A stretch of 64,000 bases of DNA from positions 1-64,000 of the forward strand of contig NZ_JBFAPP010000017.1 in assembly GCF_040676775.1 (NCBI RefSeq), given 5' to 3'. Both the position numbers and the translations under genes were made by a program. The DNA comes from Micromonospora_G sp040676775 (GTDB taxonomy: Bacteria > Actinomycetota > Actinomycetes > Mycobacteriales > Micromonosporaceae). Below are positions 7,911-16,147 of this stretch, in pieces. Positions within the stretch are counted from its first letter, which is position 1. Every line of letters begins with the position of its first letter. Under the pieces are notes generated by a model. That model was not told the DNA's origin. It saw only the letters and a list, made by a program, of their open reading frames with translations, and did no database searches.

Positions 7911-10900
7911 TCACGGGGTCAGCGGGGCGATCCGGATGTTGCGGAAGCTGGCGATGTCGGCAGCGCCGTGGTTCTGCAGGCCGACGTAGCCGGTCGCGTT
8001 CTGGCGTCCGGCACCGCCGGGATCGTCCGACCGCGGCGGGTCGAAAACGGCTCCGGGTACGTTGACGTACTCGTTGATCAGCACGCCGTTGCGGAACACG
8101 GAATAGTGCTGGCCGACGACCCGGATCTCGTAGTCGTTCCAGGTGCCCTTCGGGGTGACCTGTGCGCCGTCGAGGTCGACCCGGTCGAAGCCGTACACCG
8201 ATCCGCTCTTGTACGCGTCGCCGTCGGTCCGGTCGTTGATCTGGAGTTCGTGGCCGTACTTGATGGCCACCCACTCCGGCCGGGACTCCGTCGGGTGCTG
8301 GTGCACCTGCGGGAAGCGGACGAAGACCCCGCTGTTGGCGCGGCCGTCACCCGGGGCGTCGTCGCGCCACTGCAGCTTGAGCGAGAAGTCGCCGTAGCTG
8401 CGGATGGGGAACCAGAGCATGCCCAGACCGTCGACGGAACGGCTGGTGATCGAGCCGTCGGCGTTGCGACCGAAGCCACCCGCGCCGACCTGCTCCCACT
8501 GCTTGAAGGAGGCGGCCGAGCGGTCGAGCAGCGGCTGGTAGCCCTGCTTGTCCTCGGCCTTGCCGACACCGGAGTCGCCGGCCGTGCGGATCAGCACGTT
8601 GTGTTCCTTGAGCAGGATGACGCCGCGGTGGTACAGGCGCTCGGCGATCGCGCGTACGTGGTCTACGAACTCGGCGTGCGTCGGCCAGGCCCGCTCGTCC
8701 TCGATCAGGTCGTTGATCGAGCAGCGGCCCTCGACGACCCGGTTGGCCACGCCGCTGTTCAGCGTGCCGGTCCAGACCGTCGGCCGGGTGTCGGTCACCT
8801 GGCAGACCGGCGCGGGCGGTGCGCTCTCCACGACCGTGAACGTGGTCGACGCGGTTCCCGAGGTGTTGCCCGCCCGGTCGGTGGCCCGGTAGCTGACCGT
8901 GTGCGCACCGACGGTGTTGACCGTGAGCGGCCCCGAGTAGACCGTGTAACCCCGCCCGTCGAGGGAGTACTCGAGGCGGTGGACACCGGACTCGGTGTCG
9001 GCGGCCGTGAGCGTGATAGTGGCACTGCCGACGTACGCCCAGCTTCCGTTCTGCTGACCGGTGATCGCGGCGTTCACCGTCGGCGCGGTGGTGTCCGGGT
9101 TCGGCGGCGTGACCACGGTGAACGCGACCGACTTCGGGGTGGAGGTGTTGCCGGCGACGTCCGTTGCCCGGTACGCGACCGTGTGCTGGCCGGGCTGGTT
9201 GACCGTCACGGGTGCGGTGTACTCCGCGTACGCCTGCCCGTCCAGGGAGAACTCGACCAGGTCGACGCCCGACTCGGCGTCGGTGGCGGTCACGGTCACC
9301 GTGGCGGCGCCGACGTAGGCGCCGGTGCCGTTCTGCGTACCGGTGACGGCGGCGGTCGCCTCCGGAGCGGTGGTGTCGGGGCTCGGCGCGCTGACCACCT
9401 GGAAAGCGGCGGACCCGACCGGTGAGGTGTTGCCCGCCACGTCGGTCGCCCGGTACGTGACCGTGTGCTGGCCCGGGGCGTTGACCGTCACCGGAGCGGT
9501 GTACTCGGCGTACGCCTGCCCGTCGACGGCGTACTCGATCAGCTCGACGCCGGACTGGGTGTCGGTGGCGGAGATGGTCACGGTCGCGGCACCGATGTAG
9601 GCACCGTTGCCGTCGCGGTCACCGGTGACACCGGCGCTCACGGTCGGCGCGGTGGTGTCCGGGTCCGACGTGCCGGCGACCTCGAAGGCGACGGACTGCG
9701 CGGCCGAGGTGTTGCCCGCCCGGTCGGTGGCCCGGTAGCTGACCGTGTGCTCACCCGGCTGGTGCACCATGACCGGCGCGTTGTACGCGGCGTACGGTGC
9801 GCCGTCGAGCGAGTACTCGACCAGTTCGACACCGGACTCGGCGTCGGTGGCCGACAGGGTCACCGTGGCCATGCCGACGTACGCGCCGTCCTCGTCCCGG
9901 TCACCGGTCACCGCGGCGGTCACCGTCGGTGCGGTGGTGTCCGGGTCCGGCGTGCCGACCACGGTGAACGCGGCGGACTGGACCGGGGAGGTGTTACCCG
10001 CCACGTCGGTCGCCCGGTACGTGACCGTGTGCTGGCCGACCGCGCTCACCGCGACCGGCGCGGTGTACGTGGCGTACGCCTGCCCGTCGAGGGAGTACTC
10101 GATCCGCTCGACGCCGGACTCGGTGTCGGTGGCCGACAGGGTCACCGTGGCCGTGCCGACGTACGCGCCGTCCTCGTCCCGGTCACCGGTCACCGCGGCG
10201 GTCACCGTCGGCGCGGTGGTGTCCGGGTCCGGCGGTGCCACCACCTCGAAGGCCGTGGACTGCACCGGGGAGGTGTTGCCCGCCACGTCGGTGGCGCGGT
10301 AGCTGACCGTGTGCTCGCCCGGGGCGTTGACCGTCACCGGAGCCGAGTACGTCCCGTACGGGCCTCCGTCGAGCGAGTACTCCACCCGACCGACGCCCGA
10401 GCCGCTGTCGCTGGCCGACAGGGTCACCGTGGCGGCGCCGACGTACGCGCCGTCCTCGTCGCGTTCACCCGTCACCGCGGCGGTCACCGTCGGCGGGGTC
10501 GTGTCCTCGCTGCCGCCGGTCACCACGAGCAGGCCGGTCATCGCACCGTGCCCGGGGATGGCGCAGAAGTACCGGTACGTGCCGGGGGTGAGCGTCACGT
10601 CGACGGTCCACCGGCCCTGGTTGCTGTCGAACGGGTCGGCCAGGATGTTCACGTTGACGTCGCTGTTGTACGCCGGGTTGCCGGTGTCGAACGTCAGGGT
10701 GTGCTGCATGCCGGTGGTGTTGCCGGTCGCGGCGCTGTTCTCGAAGACGAGCGTGGTCGCACCCGCGACGGCGGTGGTGGGTACGGAGGCATAGGCCTGG
10801 AAGTTGTTGTTCGCCGTCCAGGTGAGCACCTGCGCCTGTAGTTGCGGGGCCGACGCGGGCGTACCGGGCGTGCCCGAGGCGGTGTCGACCGGTTGGGCGT

Positions 10901-11048
10901 TCACCGGTACCGACGCCAGTGTGGAGCTGACGAGGAGGACGGCCGCTGCCGCAAGCACCGTCATCGGGCGGCGGAGCCGACCCGTGGTACGCCGGGTGAG
11001 CCGGCGCAGGCGACTTGGCGAACCACGTCGCACAGGGATAGTTGGCAT
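7911..11048 (-). CDS. Secreted cupredoxin / six OmpL47-type repeats / DUF1080 protein
   Basis: 1045 residues. Arg-rich signal peptide (about 1-52); plastocyanin-like cupredoxin domain (about 66-179) with a possible copper His in QHTLTF and the Cys-His-Met end YFCAIPGHGAM; six about 94-residue Ig-like repeats (181-743), each starting DTTAPTV and containing ESGV..EYSLDG and HTVSYRATDVAGNTS, as in OmpL47-type domains; a linker block (about 748-825) like that of the gene at 2395; C-terminal DUF1080 domain (about 835-1045, ending ASFRNIRIAPL). A likely cell-wall or polysaccharide-associated redox protein. First gene of the trio; the following 570 bp should hold its promoter. Confidence 0.87.
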   Translation of the reverse strand: MPTIPVRRGSPSRLRRLTRRTTGRLRRPMTVLAAAAVLLVSSTLASVPVNAQPVDTASGTPGTPASAPQLQAQVLTWTANNNFQAYASVPTTAVAGATTLVFENSAATGNTTGMQHTLTFDTGNPAYNSDVNVNILADPFDSNQGRWTVDVTLTPGTYRYFCAIPGHGAMTGLLVVTGGSEDTTPPTVTAAVTGERDEDGAYVGAATVTLSASDSGSGVGRVEYSLDGGPYGTYSAPVTVNAPGEHTVSYRATDVAGNTSPVQSTAFEVVAPPDPDTTAPTVTAAVTGDRDEDGAYVGTATVTLSATDTESGVERIEYSLDGQAYATYTAPVAVSAVGQHTVTYRATDVAGNTSPVQSAAFTVVGTPDPDTTAPTVTAAVTGDRDEDGAYVGMATVTLSATDAESGVELVEYSLDGAPYAAYNAPVMVHQPGEHTVSYRATDRAGNTSAAQSVAFEVAGTSDPDTTAPTVSAGVTGDRDGNGAYIGAATVTISATDTQSGVELIEYAVDGQAYAEYTAPVTVNAPGQHTVTYRATDVAGNTSPVGSAAFQVVSAPSPDTTAPEATAAVTGTQNGTGAYVGAATVTVTATDAESGVDLVEFSLDGQAYAEYTAPVTVNQPGQHTVAYRATDVAGNTSTPKSVAFTVVTPPNPDTTAPTVNAAITGQQNGSWAYVGSATITLTAADTESGVHRLEYSLDGRGYTVYSGPLTVNTVGAHTVSYRATDRAGNTSGTASTTFTVVESAPPAPVCQVTDTRPTVWTGTLNSGVANRVVEGRCSINDLIEDERAWPTHAEFVDHVRAIAERLYHRGVILLKEHNVLIRTAGDSGVGKAEDKQGYQPLLDRSAASFKQWEQVGAGGFGRNADGSITSRSVDGLGMLWFPIRSYGDFSLKLQWRDDAPGDGRANSGVFVRFPQVHQHPTESRPEWVAIKYGHELQINDRTDGDAYKSGSVYGFDRVDLDGAQVTPKGTWNDYEIRVVGQHYSVFRNGVLINEYVNVPGAVFDPPRSDDPGGAGRQNATGYVGLQNHGAADIASFRNIRIAPLTP
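8825..10505 (-). repeat. Six tandem about 282-bp coding repeats
   Basis: DNA-level tandem array coding the six Ig-like repeats of the 1045-residue exoprotein. Blocks such as CGGTGGTGTCCGGGTCCGGC and GTGTTGCCCGCC recur about every 282 bp. Copies 2 and 3 are nearly identical, so copy number could vary by recombination. Confidence 0.85.
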
Positions 11049-11620
11049 GTCGCGTTTGCCTTTCGCGAGTCTTCCGTGAACGTGCGGGTGTTCCCGTCGG
11101 GGTTTCCGCGAGGGTCGATGGATGCCATGGCGGCAGACGGCAGCCTCGTCCGGCCCGCACTGCTGGAACCGGCGTGGCTGATGCCACCCGGTCCGACATG
11201 TGGACAGACGGGGTCTGAGGTCTGGGACGAAGTGGACGTTGAGCGAGGTCGGACCCGCGACCGGCCCAGGGCCGTCCGCGTGTCACCGGGCGTGGAGGTA
11301 TGGCGTGGTAGCGGGCATGGCGCGCGCCGCCGCGCCGGTTCGGTCTGCGGGCAACACCGACCCCGGGGATTGCCTCTCCCCTGGTCGGACGGTGAGCTAA
11401 CCGCGCCGCCGGTTACCTCGACGAAACATCTTGATGTTGACCGACACTAACGGGCTTAGCATCAACGTGTCTACATCTTTCGACAGGATTGGCCGCACTT
11501 TCATCCGCTGCGACAAAAGACCCTGGTTGATCACCTGCGCCCCACCGCCCGACCGCGCACCGCGAGCCTCGGATCACCGCGCGCGACGGCCAGCCGCTTG
11601 CGGGGGTCCGGGCGGCGGGT
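11049..11620. other. 572-bp intergenic region, probable promoter of the exoenzyme trio
   Basis: No convincing gene. The right half is relatively AT-rich (about 11420-11520) and holds two ACATCTT boxes (11426-11432, 11473-11479), the small palindrome ACATC-TT-GATGT (11426-11437) and an inverted pair TTGATG/CATCAA (11431-11436 with 11460-11465). These could be regulator sites for the leftward operon, which would then have a 5' leader of several hundred bases. I see no clear -35/-10. Confidence 0.4.
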
Positions 11621-12865
11621 TCAGAAATACGTGTGCAAGACGTCCACGATGGTGTGTCCATCGTCGACGACCGGGATGGACCGCCACTTGTCGAACGCCG
11701 TACACGGGTGGGAGATGCCGAAGCAGATCAGGTCTCCGGGGGCGACCTGCGCGCCGGGCGCCACGTCGAGGTAGGCGTGGTGGTCGTTGAGGCGGGTCAC
11801 GCTCAATCCGGCGGCGGGGTCGACCACGCCGGCACGGCGCCGGATCCGCAGCGGCACCGGCAACCCCTCGTCGTACGGGGCGTCGCGCTTGCCCATGCCG
11901 ACGATCGCCAGCCCCGGCTCCGGGGTGGAGGTCACCTGCGCCCAGAGCTCCAACGCCGGTTTCAGAGCGGTGTCGCCCGGCAACCGGTGGAACGGGGTGT
12001 GGTCGGCGTAGAAGCCGTGGTCGTGGGTGACCGAGGCGCCGCTGCGCAGCACCACCCGGAGCTGGTGACCGGGTAACCAGTCACCGCCGAGCCGATCCGC
12101 CACCACGTCGAAGTACGCGCTGCCACCGGCGCTGACGATCACCTCTTCGGCGAGCAGGCCCCGGCCGGCCAGCTCGGTGACCGCCTCCCGGGTCCGGTCC
12201 AGGTACGCCGCCACGGCGGTCACGTCCGGCAGGCCACCCTCGTACGCGGTCACGCCGTCGAGCCGTACCCGAGGTGCCGCGGCGGCCGCCTCGGCGACCT
12301 CGACGAGCTGCTCGACCGTGCGGCAGCCCGTACGTCCGCCGGGGTGTCCGAGTTCGACCAGCACGCGCAGGGGTGTCCGACCGGGGTGGTCGGCGAGCGC
12401 GTCGCCGATCGCCTCGACACCGGCGACCGAGTCCACGAAGATCAGCGCCTCGAAACCGCGGTCGAGTTCACCGGCCAGCCAGCGCAGCGGCACCGGGTCC
12501 AGTAGCTGGTTGGCCAGGAGGACCCGGGGCAGCCCGAAGGCGCGGCCGGCGAGCAGTTGGTTGGCGGTGGCCAGGGTGACCGCCCAGGCGCCGGCGGCGA
12601 GCTGCGCGGCGAACAGGGACGGTGCCATGGTGGTCTTGCCGTGCGGCGCGAACAGGAAGCCGTGCCGGGCGCAGAAGGCTGCCATCGTCGCGATGTTGTG
12701 CGTGACCGCGTCCCGCCTTGCGACCAGTACCGGCCAGGTGACCGCGCCGCCGAAGAGGTGGTGACCGGCCGCGGCGAACTCGGTGTCGGGTACGGGCGGG
12801 CCGGGTTGCCAGAACCCCTTCGCCCGCCAGTCGATGACTCGCTCGTCGAACGGGTCGTGCCGCAC
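11621..12865 (-). CDS. PLP-dependent amino acid deaminase / D-threonine aldolase-like (fold type III)
   Basis: 414 residues. The N-terminal alanine-racemase-like barrel has the PLP lysine in APHGKTTMAP (about residue 73), then ATANQLLAGRAFGLPRVLLANQ. The C-terminal metal-binding half has the conserved HDHGFY and, near the end, HPCTAFDKW. The family covers D-serine dehydratase, D-threonine aldolase and amino acid deaminases acting on D- or hydroxy-amino acids. GTG 12865 is chosen because GGGAGG lies 4-5 bp upstream; GTG 12877 is an alternative with no RBS. Divergent from the regulator/amidohydrolase/RidA run, matching a pathway where RidA removes reactive enamine products. Confidence 0.82.
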   Translation of the reverse strand: MRHDPFDERVIDWRAKGFWQPGPPVPDTEFAAAGHHLFGGAVTWPVLVARRDAVTHNIATMAAFCARHGFLFAPHGKTTMAPSLFAAQLAAGAWAVTLATANQLLAGRAFGLPRVLLANQLLDPVPLRWLAGELDRGFEALIFVDSVAGVEAIGDALADHPGRTPLRVLVELGHPGGRTGCRTVEQLVEVAEAAAAAPRVRLDGVTAYEGGLPDVTAVAAYLDRTREAVTELAGRGLLAEEVIVSAGGSAYFDVVADRLGGDWLPGHQLRVVLRSGASVTHDHGFYADHTPFHRLPGDTALKPALELWAQVTSTPEPGLAIVGMGKRDAPYDEGLPVPLRIRRRAGVVDPAAGLSVTRLNDHHAYLDVAPGAQVAPGDLICFGISHPCTAFDKWRSIPVVDDGHTIVDVLHTYF

Positions 12866-13017
12866 GGGCCCTCCCACAGGTTCGGATGTGGCTCGCTGAT
12901 GGACGCACAGCCTGCCCGATCAGGTGCGCGTCGTCAACGGCTTGACGGGAGCGAGGCAGAGACAGCAGGCTATCGGCGCCCCTGTCTCAACGAGCTACTT
13001 CCGAACCTGGAGGACCG

Positions 13018-14316
13018 ATGGTGATCGGTCTCGTCATCCACACCAGCCACCGTGCCGTGTTCGAGGACGCCGCGCGCACGCTGGCCGGGGTGAACCTCGA
13101 GTGGGTCGTCTACGAACACGAGGACGAGGTCCGCGTACGTGTCGACCGGCTGCTCTCCAGCCAGCCTGTCGACGGGCTGCTGCTCGGCCCCGTCCCGTAC
13201 GCGAAATGCCGCCACCTGCTCCCCGCGGACCTGCCGGTGGCCATCCTGCGCTCGGCCGGCCTCGACCTGTCGCTGGCCCTGTTCAAGGCGGTCGCCCGGG
13301 GGTGGCGCCCCACCCCGGTCAGCATCGACACCTTCGACGCGCAGACGGTGGACGAGGTCACCCGGGCGTTGGACCTGGACCCCGCCCAGGTGAGCTGCCT
13401 GCCGTACGACCCGGAGCAGAGCGTGGCGGGCATCGTCGCGTTCCACCGCGAAGCCCTGGCCCGCACCGGAGCCGACTACGTGATCAGCCTGCGTACGGCG
13501 GTAGCGGCACAGCTTGGCGGGGATACGCCCGTGCTCGGTGGCCTGCCCGGACCGGCGACGCTCCGCGCCCAACTGCACGAGCTGGCATTGCGGGTGCAGT
13601 CCAAACAGGCCAGCGCGCTGCGTTTCGCCGCCGGTGTTTTCCTGGTCGCCAAGGCCGGGCCGCAACTCGACCTGGACCGCGCCCGGGTGGGCCTGATGAA
13701 CCTGCTGCTGAACACCCCGGAATTCGCCGACGCGTGGATCGAGAACCGGGGCCGGCGGGGCGTGGTGGTCTTCGCCCACCAGGCGCTGTTCGAGAAGGCG
13801 ACCAGCAGCTGGGTGTCGCTGCCGGCGCTGAGCCAGGCCCTCGAGACACTCGGGATCCGGGTCGCCGCCGGCTTCGGTGTCGGTGCGTCCGCGCGCAGCT
13901 GCGTGCACCTGGCCGAGCGGGCGGCCAACCGGGCCGAACAGGAGGAGTCGCCGAGCGCGTACCTGATCGAGGACGGTGGCGTCATCATCGGCCCGATGAG
14001 CCCGGCCGGCGCGGCACTGACCTTCACCTACCGGGAGCACGGCGAGGAGTTGGAACGGCTGGCCGGCGAGGTCGGGCTCAGCGCGGCGACCCTGTCCCGG
14101 CTGGCCGCCATCGAGCGCGGCCAGATGGGCCGGGCCATCTCCCCCAGCGACCTCGCCCAGCAGCTCGGCATCACCGACCCGAGCGGCCGGCGCCTGATCC
14201 GCAAGCTCGGCGACTCCGGACTGGTCGAGGTGGAGGGCAGCACGCAGGTGCACCGCAAGGGCCGTCCCGCCCGGCTCTACCGGCTGCGCATCGGCGCCGC
14301 GATCGAGCGCCCATGA
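13018..14316 (+). CDS. Transcriptional regulator with N-terminal sensor, cyclase/GGDEF-like middle and winged helix
   Basis: 432 residues, not a well-known family to me. The N-terminal 150 residues look like an alpha/beta sensory domain (VIGLVIHTSHRAVFEDAA, VDGLLLGPVPYAKC). The middle (about 200-330) ends ETLGIRVAAGFGVGASARSC followed by HLAERAANRAEQ, which resembles the end of degenerate GGDEF/nucleotidyl-cyclase domains. The C-terminal 80 residues form a winged helix (ISPSDLAQQLGITDPSGRRL). GGAGG lies 5 bp before ATG 13018. Overlaps the amidohydrolase gene by ATGA, so it probably regulates this operon and the divergent deaminase. No catalytic GGDEF signature is seen. Confidence 0.65.
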   Translation: MVIGLVIHTSHRAVFEDAARTLAGVNLEWVVYEHEDEVRVRVDRLLSSQPVDGLLLGPVPYAKCRHLLPADLPVAILRSAGLDLSLALFKAVARGWRPTPVSIDTFDAQTVDEVTRALDLDPAQVSCLPYDPEQSVAGIVAFHREALARTGADYVISLRTAVAAQLGGDTPVLGGLPGPATLRAQLHELALRVQSKQASALRFAAGVFLVAKAGPQLDLDRARVGLMNLLLNTPEFADAWIENRGRRGVVVFAHQALFEKATSSWVSLPALSQALETLGIRVAAGFGVGASARSCVHLAERAANRAEQEESPSAYLIEDGGVIIGPMSPAGAALTFTYREHGEELERLAGEVGLSAATLSRLAAIERGQMGRAISPSDLAQQLGITDPSGRRLIRKLGDSGLVEVEGSTQVHRKGRPARLYRLRIGAAIERP

Positions 14317-15584
14317 GCGGGCCCCTGCGCTGGGATCTGCTGCTCACCGGCGGGGATCTGCTCGATCCGGGTAGCGGCCGCAGCGGTCGGTACGACATCG
14401 CCGTACGGGACGGGCGGGTCGCGGAGGTGGGCGTCTCGCTGCCGAGCGCGGGTGCCGCCGAGGTGGTCGACGTGACCGGCCGGCTCGTCACACCGGGGCT
14501 GGTCGACCTGCACACGCACGTGCATGGGGGCGCGACGTACTGGGGCATCGACCCGGACCCGGTCGCCTGGCACTGCGGGGTGACCACCTGGGTCGACGCC
14601 GGCTCGGCCGGTGCCTACTCGTTCCCGGCGCTGGCGACCGCCACCGCCGGGTACGCGGTACGGGTGCCCGCGCTGCTGAACATCTCCGCCGTGGGGCTGA
14701 TCGCACCGGTCGGCGAGTCGCGCGAGCTGGCGAACTGCGATGTCGAGCTGGCCGTGGCGACCGTGCGGGCGTACCGGGGAACGATCGTCGGGATCAAGGT
14801 ACGGATGGACCGGCACAACGTCGGCGTCCACGGCACCGAGCCGCTGCGCCGGGCGGTGGAGGTGGCTCGGGAGTGCGGGCTGCCGGTGATGGTCCACATC
14901 GGAGCGGCGCCGCCGTCGATCGCGCAGATGCTGCCGCTGCTGCGGCCGGGTGACCTTCTCACGCACTGCGCCAGCGGGATCGCCGCCGGTCCGACCGGGC
15001 TCGATCCGGCGGCGAAGGAGGCGTACGAGACCGGGGTCCTGTTCGACGTCGGGCACGGCTCCGGCGGGTTCGCGTTCGACGTGCTGGAGGCGCAACTGGC
15101 CGCCGGCATGCCGCCGCACACCGTCTCCACCGACCTGCACAGCCGTTCGCTGCACGGGCCGGCGTTCGACCTGCCCACCACCATGGCCAAGATGTTCGCC
15201 GCCGGTCTGCCGCTGGAGCAGGTGGTGGCGGCGACGACGATCGGGCCGGCCCGCGCGCTCGGCCTGACCGATGGTGTCGGCACGCTCGCGCCGGGCGCGC
15301 CCGCGGACATCGGGGTGTTCACCGTGGAGCACGGCCGCTTCGAACTCGTCGACGTGCACGGGCAGCGCCGTACGTCGCCGCTGCGCCTGGTGAACGAGGC
15401 GACGTACCGGGCCGGTCGGGTGCTGCCACCGCGCCTGCCGGCGCCCGTACCGCCGTGGGTTCCGCTCACCGGCGCCCAGCGGGAGGCCCTGCGCCACCGC
15501 GAACGCGCGGTACGCCAACTGCTGACCTCGCCCCTGGTGGGTCCGGACGGGCTCGCCGAACAGTTCCCCCGACACGGAGGTTGA
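14313..15584 (+). CDS. Amidohydrolase/deacetylase family metallohydrolase
   Basis: 423 residues, dihydroorotase-like (EF_0837/Atu3266-type group). Metal ligands are in place: DLHTHVHG near residue 67, a probable carboxylated Lys in IVGIKVRMD, His in VMVHIG and LLTHCASG, and the catalytic Asp in VSTDLHSRS. Characterised relatives deacetylate alpha-acetoxy acids or act on N-acyl substrates. Overlaps the preceding regulator by 4 bp and is followed by RidA after 3 bp, a tight operon. With the divergent amino acid deaminase this suggests removal of an acyl group before deamination; the true substrate is not readable. Confidence 0.85.
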   Translation: MSGPLRWDLLLTGGDLLDPGSGRSGRYDIAVRDGRVAEVGVSLPSAGAAEVVDVTGRLVTPGLVDLHTHVHGGATYWGIDPDPVAWHCGVTTWVDAGSAGAYSFPALATATAGYAVRVPALLNISAVGLIAPVGESRELANCDVELAVATVRAYRGTIVGIKVRMDRHNVGVHGTEPLRRAVEVARECGLPVMVHIGAAPPSIAQMLPLLRPGDLLTHCASGIAAGPTGLDPAAKEAYETGVLFDVGHGSGGFAFDVLEAQLAAGMPPHTVSTDLHSRSLHGPAFDLPTTMAKMFAAGLPLEQVVAATTIGPARALGLTDGVGTLAPGAPADIGVFTVEHGRFELVDVHGQRRTSPLRLVNEATYRAGRVLPPRLPAPVPPWVPLTGAQREALRHRERAVRQLLTSPLVGPDGLAEQFPRHGG

Positions 15585-15587
15585 TCG

Positions 15588-15968
15588 ATGCCGAAGAAGG
15601 TGATCGTGGCTGACCGGGCTGCTCCGCCCGGCGGTCCGTACTCGCATGCGGTGGTGGCGGGTGACTTCGCGTACCTCGCCGGTGCCTGCCCGGTGCACCC
15701 GGACGGAACCTGGGTCACCGGCGACTTCGTCGAGCAGGCACGGGCCGCGTTCACGAACCTGGCCAGGGTGGCCGAGGCGGCCGGCGGCACCCTCAGCGAC
15801 GCCGTACGGGTCGGGGTCTACCTGCGCGACTTCGCCGACTTCCCGGCGATGAACGAGATCTACGTGGAGTTCTTCGGCACCGAGAACCTGCCGGCGCGTA
15901 CCACCCTGCCGGTGGCGTTGCAGGGGTTCGACATCGAGATCGACGCGGTGCTGTACCTGGGCGAGTGA
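15588..15968 (+). CDS. RidA family reactive intermediate (enamine/imine) deaminase
   Basis: 126 residues, the usual RidA length. Start region APPGGPYSHAVVAGDFAYLAG and conserved end ARTTLPVALQGFDIEIDAVLYL, whose Arg is the substrate-carboxylate binder. RidA hydrolyses 2-aminoacrylate-type enamines released by PLP dehydratases, so its place beside a fold-III PLP deaminase is functionally coherent. Probably translated with the amidohydrolase 3 bp upstream. Confidence 0.9.
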   Translation: MPKKVIVADRAAPPGGPYSHAVVAGDFAYLAGACPVHPDGTWVTGDFVEQARAAFTNLARVAEAAGGTLSDAVRVGVYLRDFADFPAMNEIYVEFFGTENLPARTTLPVALQGFDIEIDAVLYLGE

Positions 15969-16058
15969 TCCCCGGTCCCCCACAGCCGCCGCCCCCGCAG
16001 CCGCCGGGCGGCCTGGTCAGCATGCCCGTAGACCCGCTTTCACCTGCGAAAACGTGGC

Positions 16059-16092
16059 TTGACGGAACACCTCGGGGAGCCCAACCTAGGGG
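16059..16092 (+). promoter_or_regulatory. Possible promoter of the sugar-import/hexosaminidase operon
   Basis: TTGACG at 16059-16064, followed by weak -10 candidates between 16082 and 16090 (CAACCT or CCTAGG). About 60 bp upstream of the GTG start of the binding protein. The -10 is poor, so the call is tentative. Confidence 0.35.
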
Positions 16093-16147
16093 ACATCGAT
16101 ACCGACCTAATTACGAACCTGGCTCGTTATTCGAGGGGAGAGAGTCT

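Noticed and set aside
8825..10505. CRISPR-like repetition
   Set aside because: The repeats are about 282 bp, in frame and code for Ig-like domains, not short repeats with spacers.
11049..11620. A hidden gene in the long gap
   Set aside because: Open frames here lack RBS, homologous motifs and coding-like codon use; a promoter region is more likely.
12924..14312. Extended open frame upstream of the amidohydrolase start
   Set aside because: Runs out of frame through the regulator gene; the real amidohydrolase start is the ATGA overlap at 14313.
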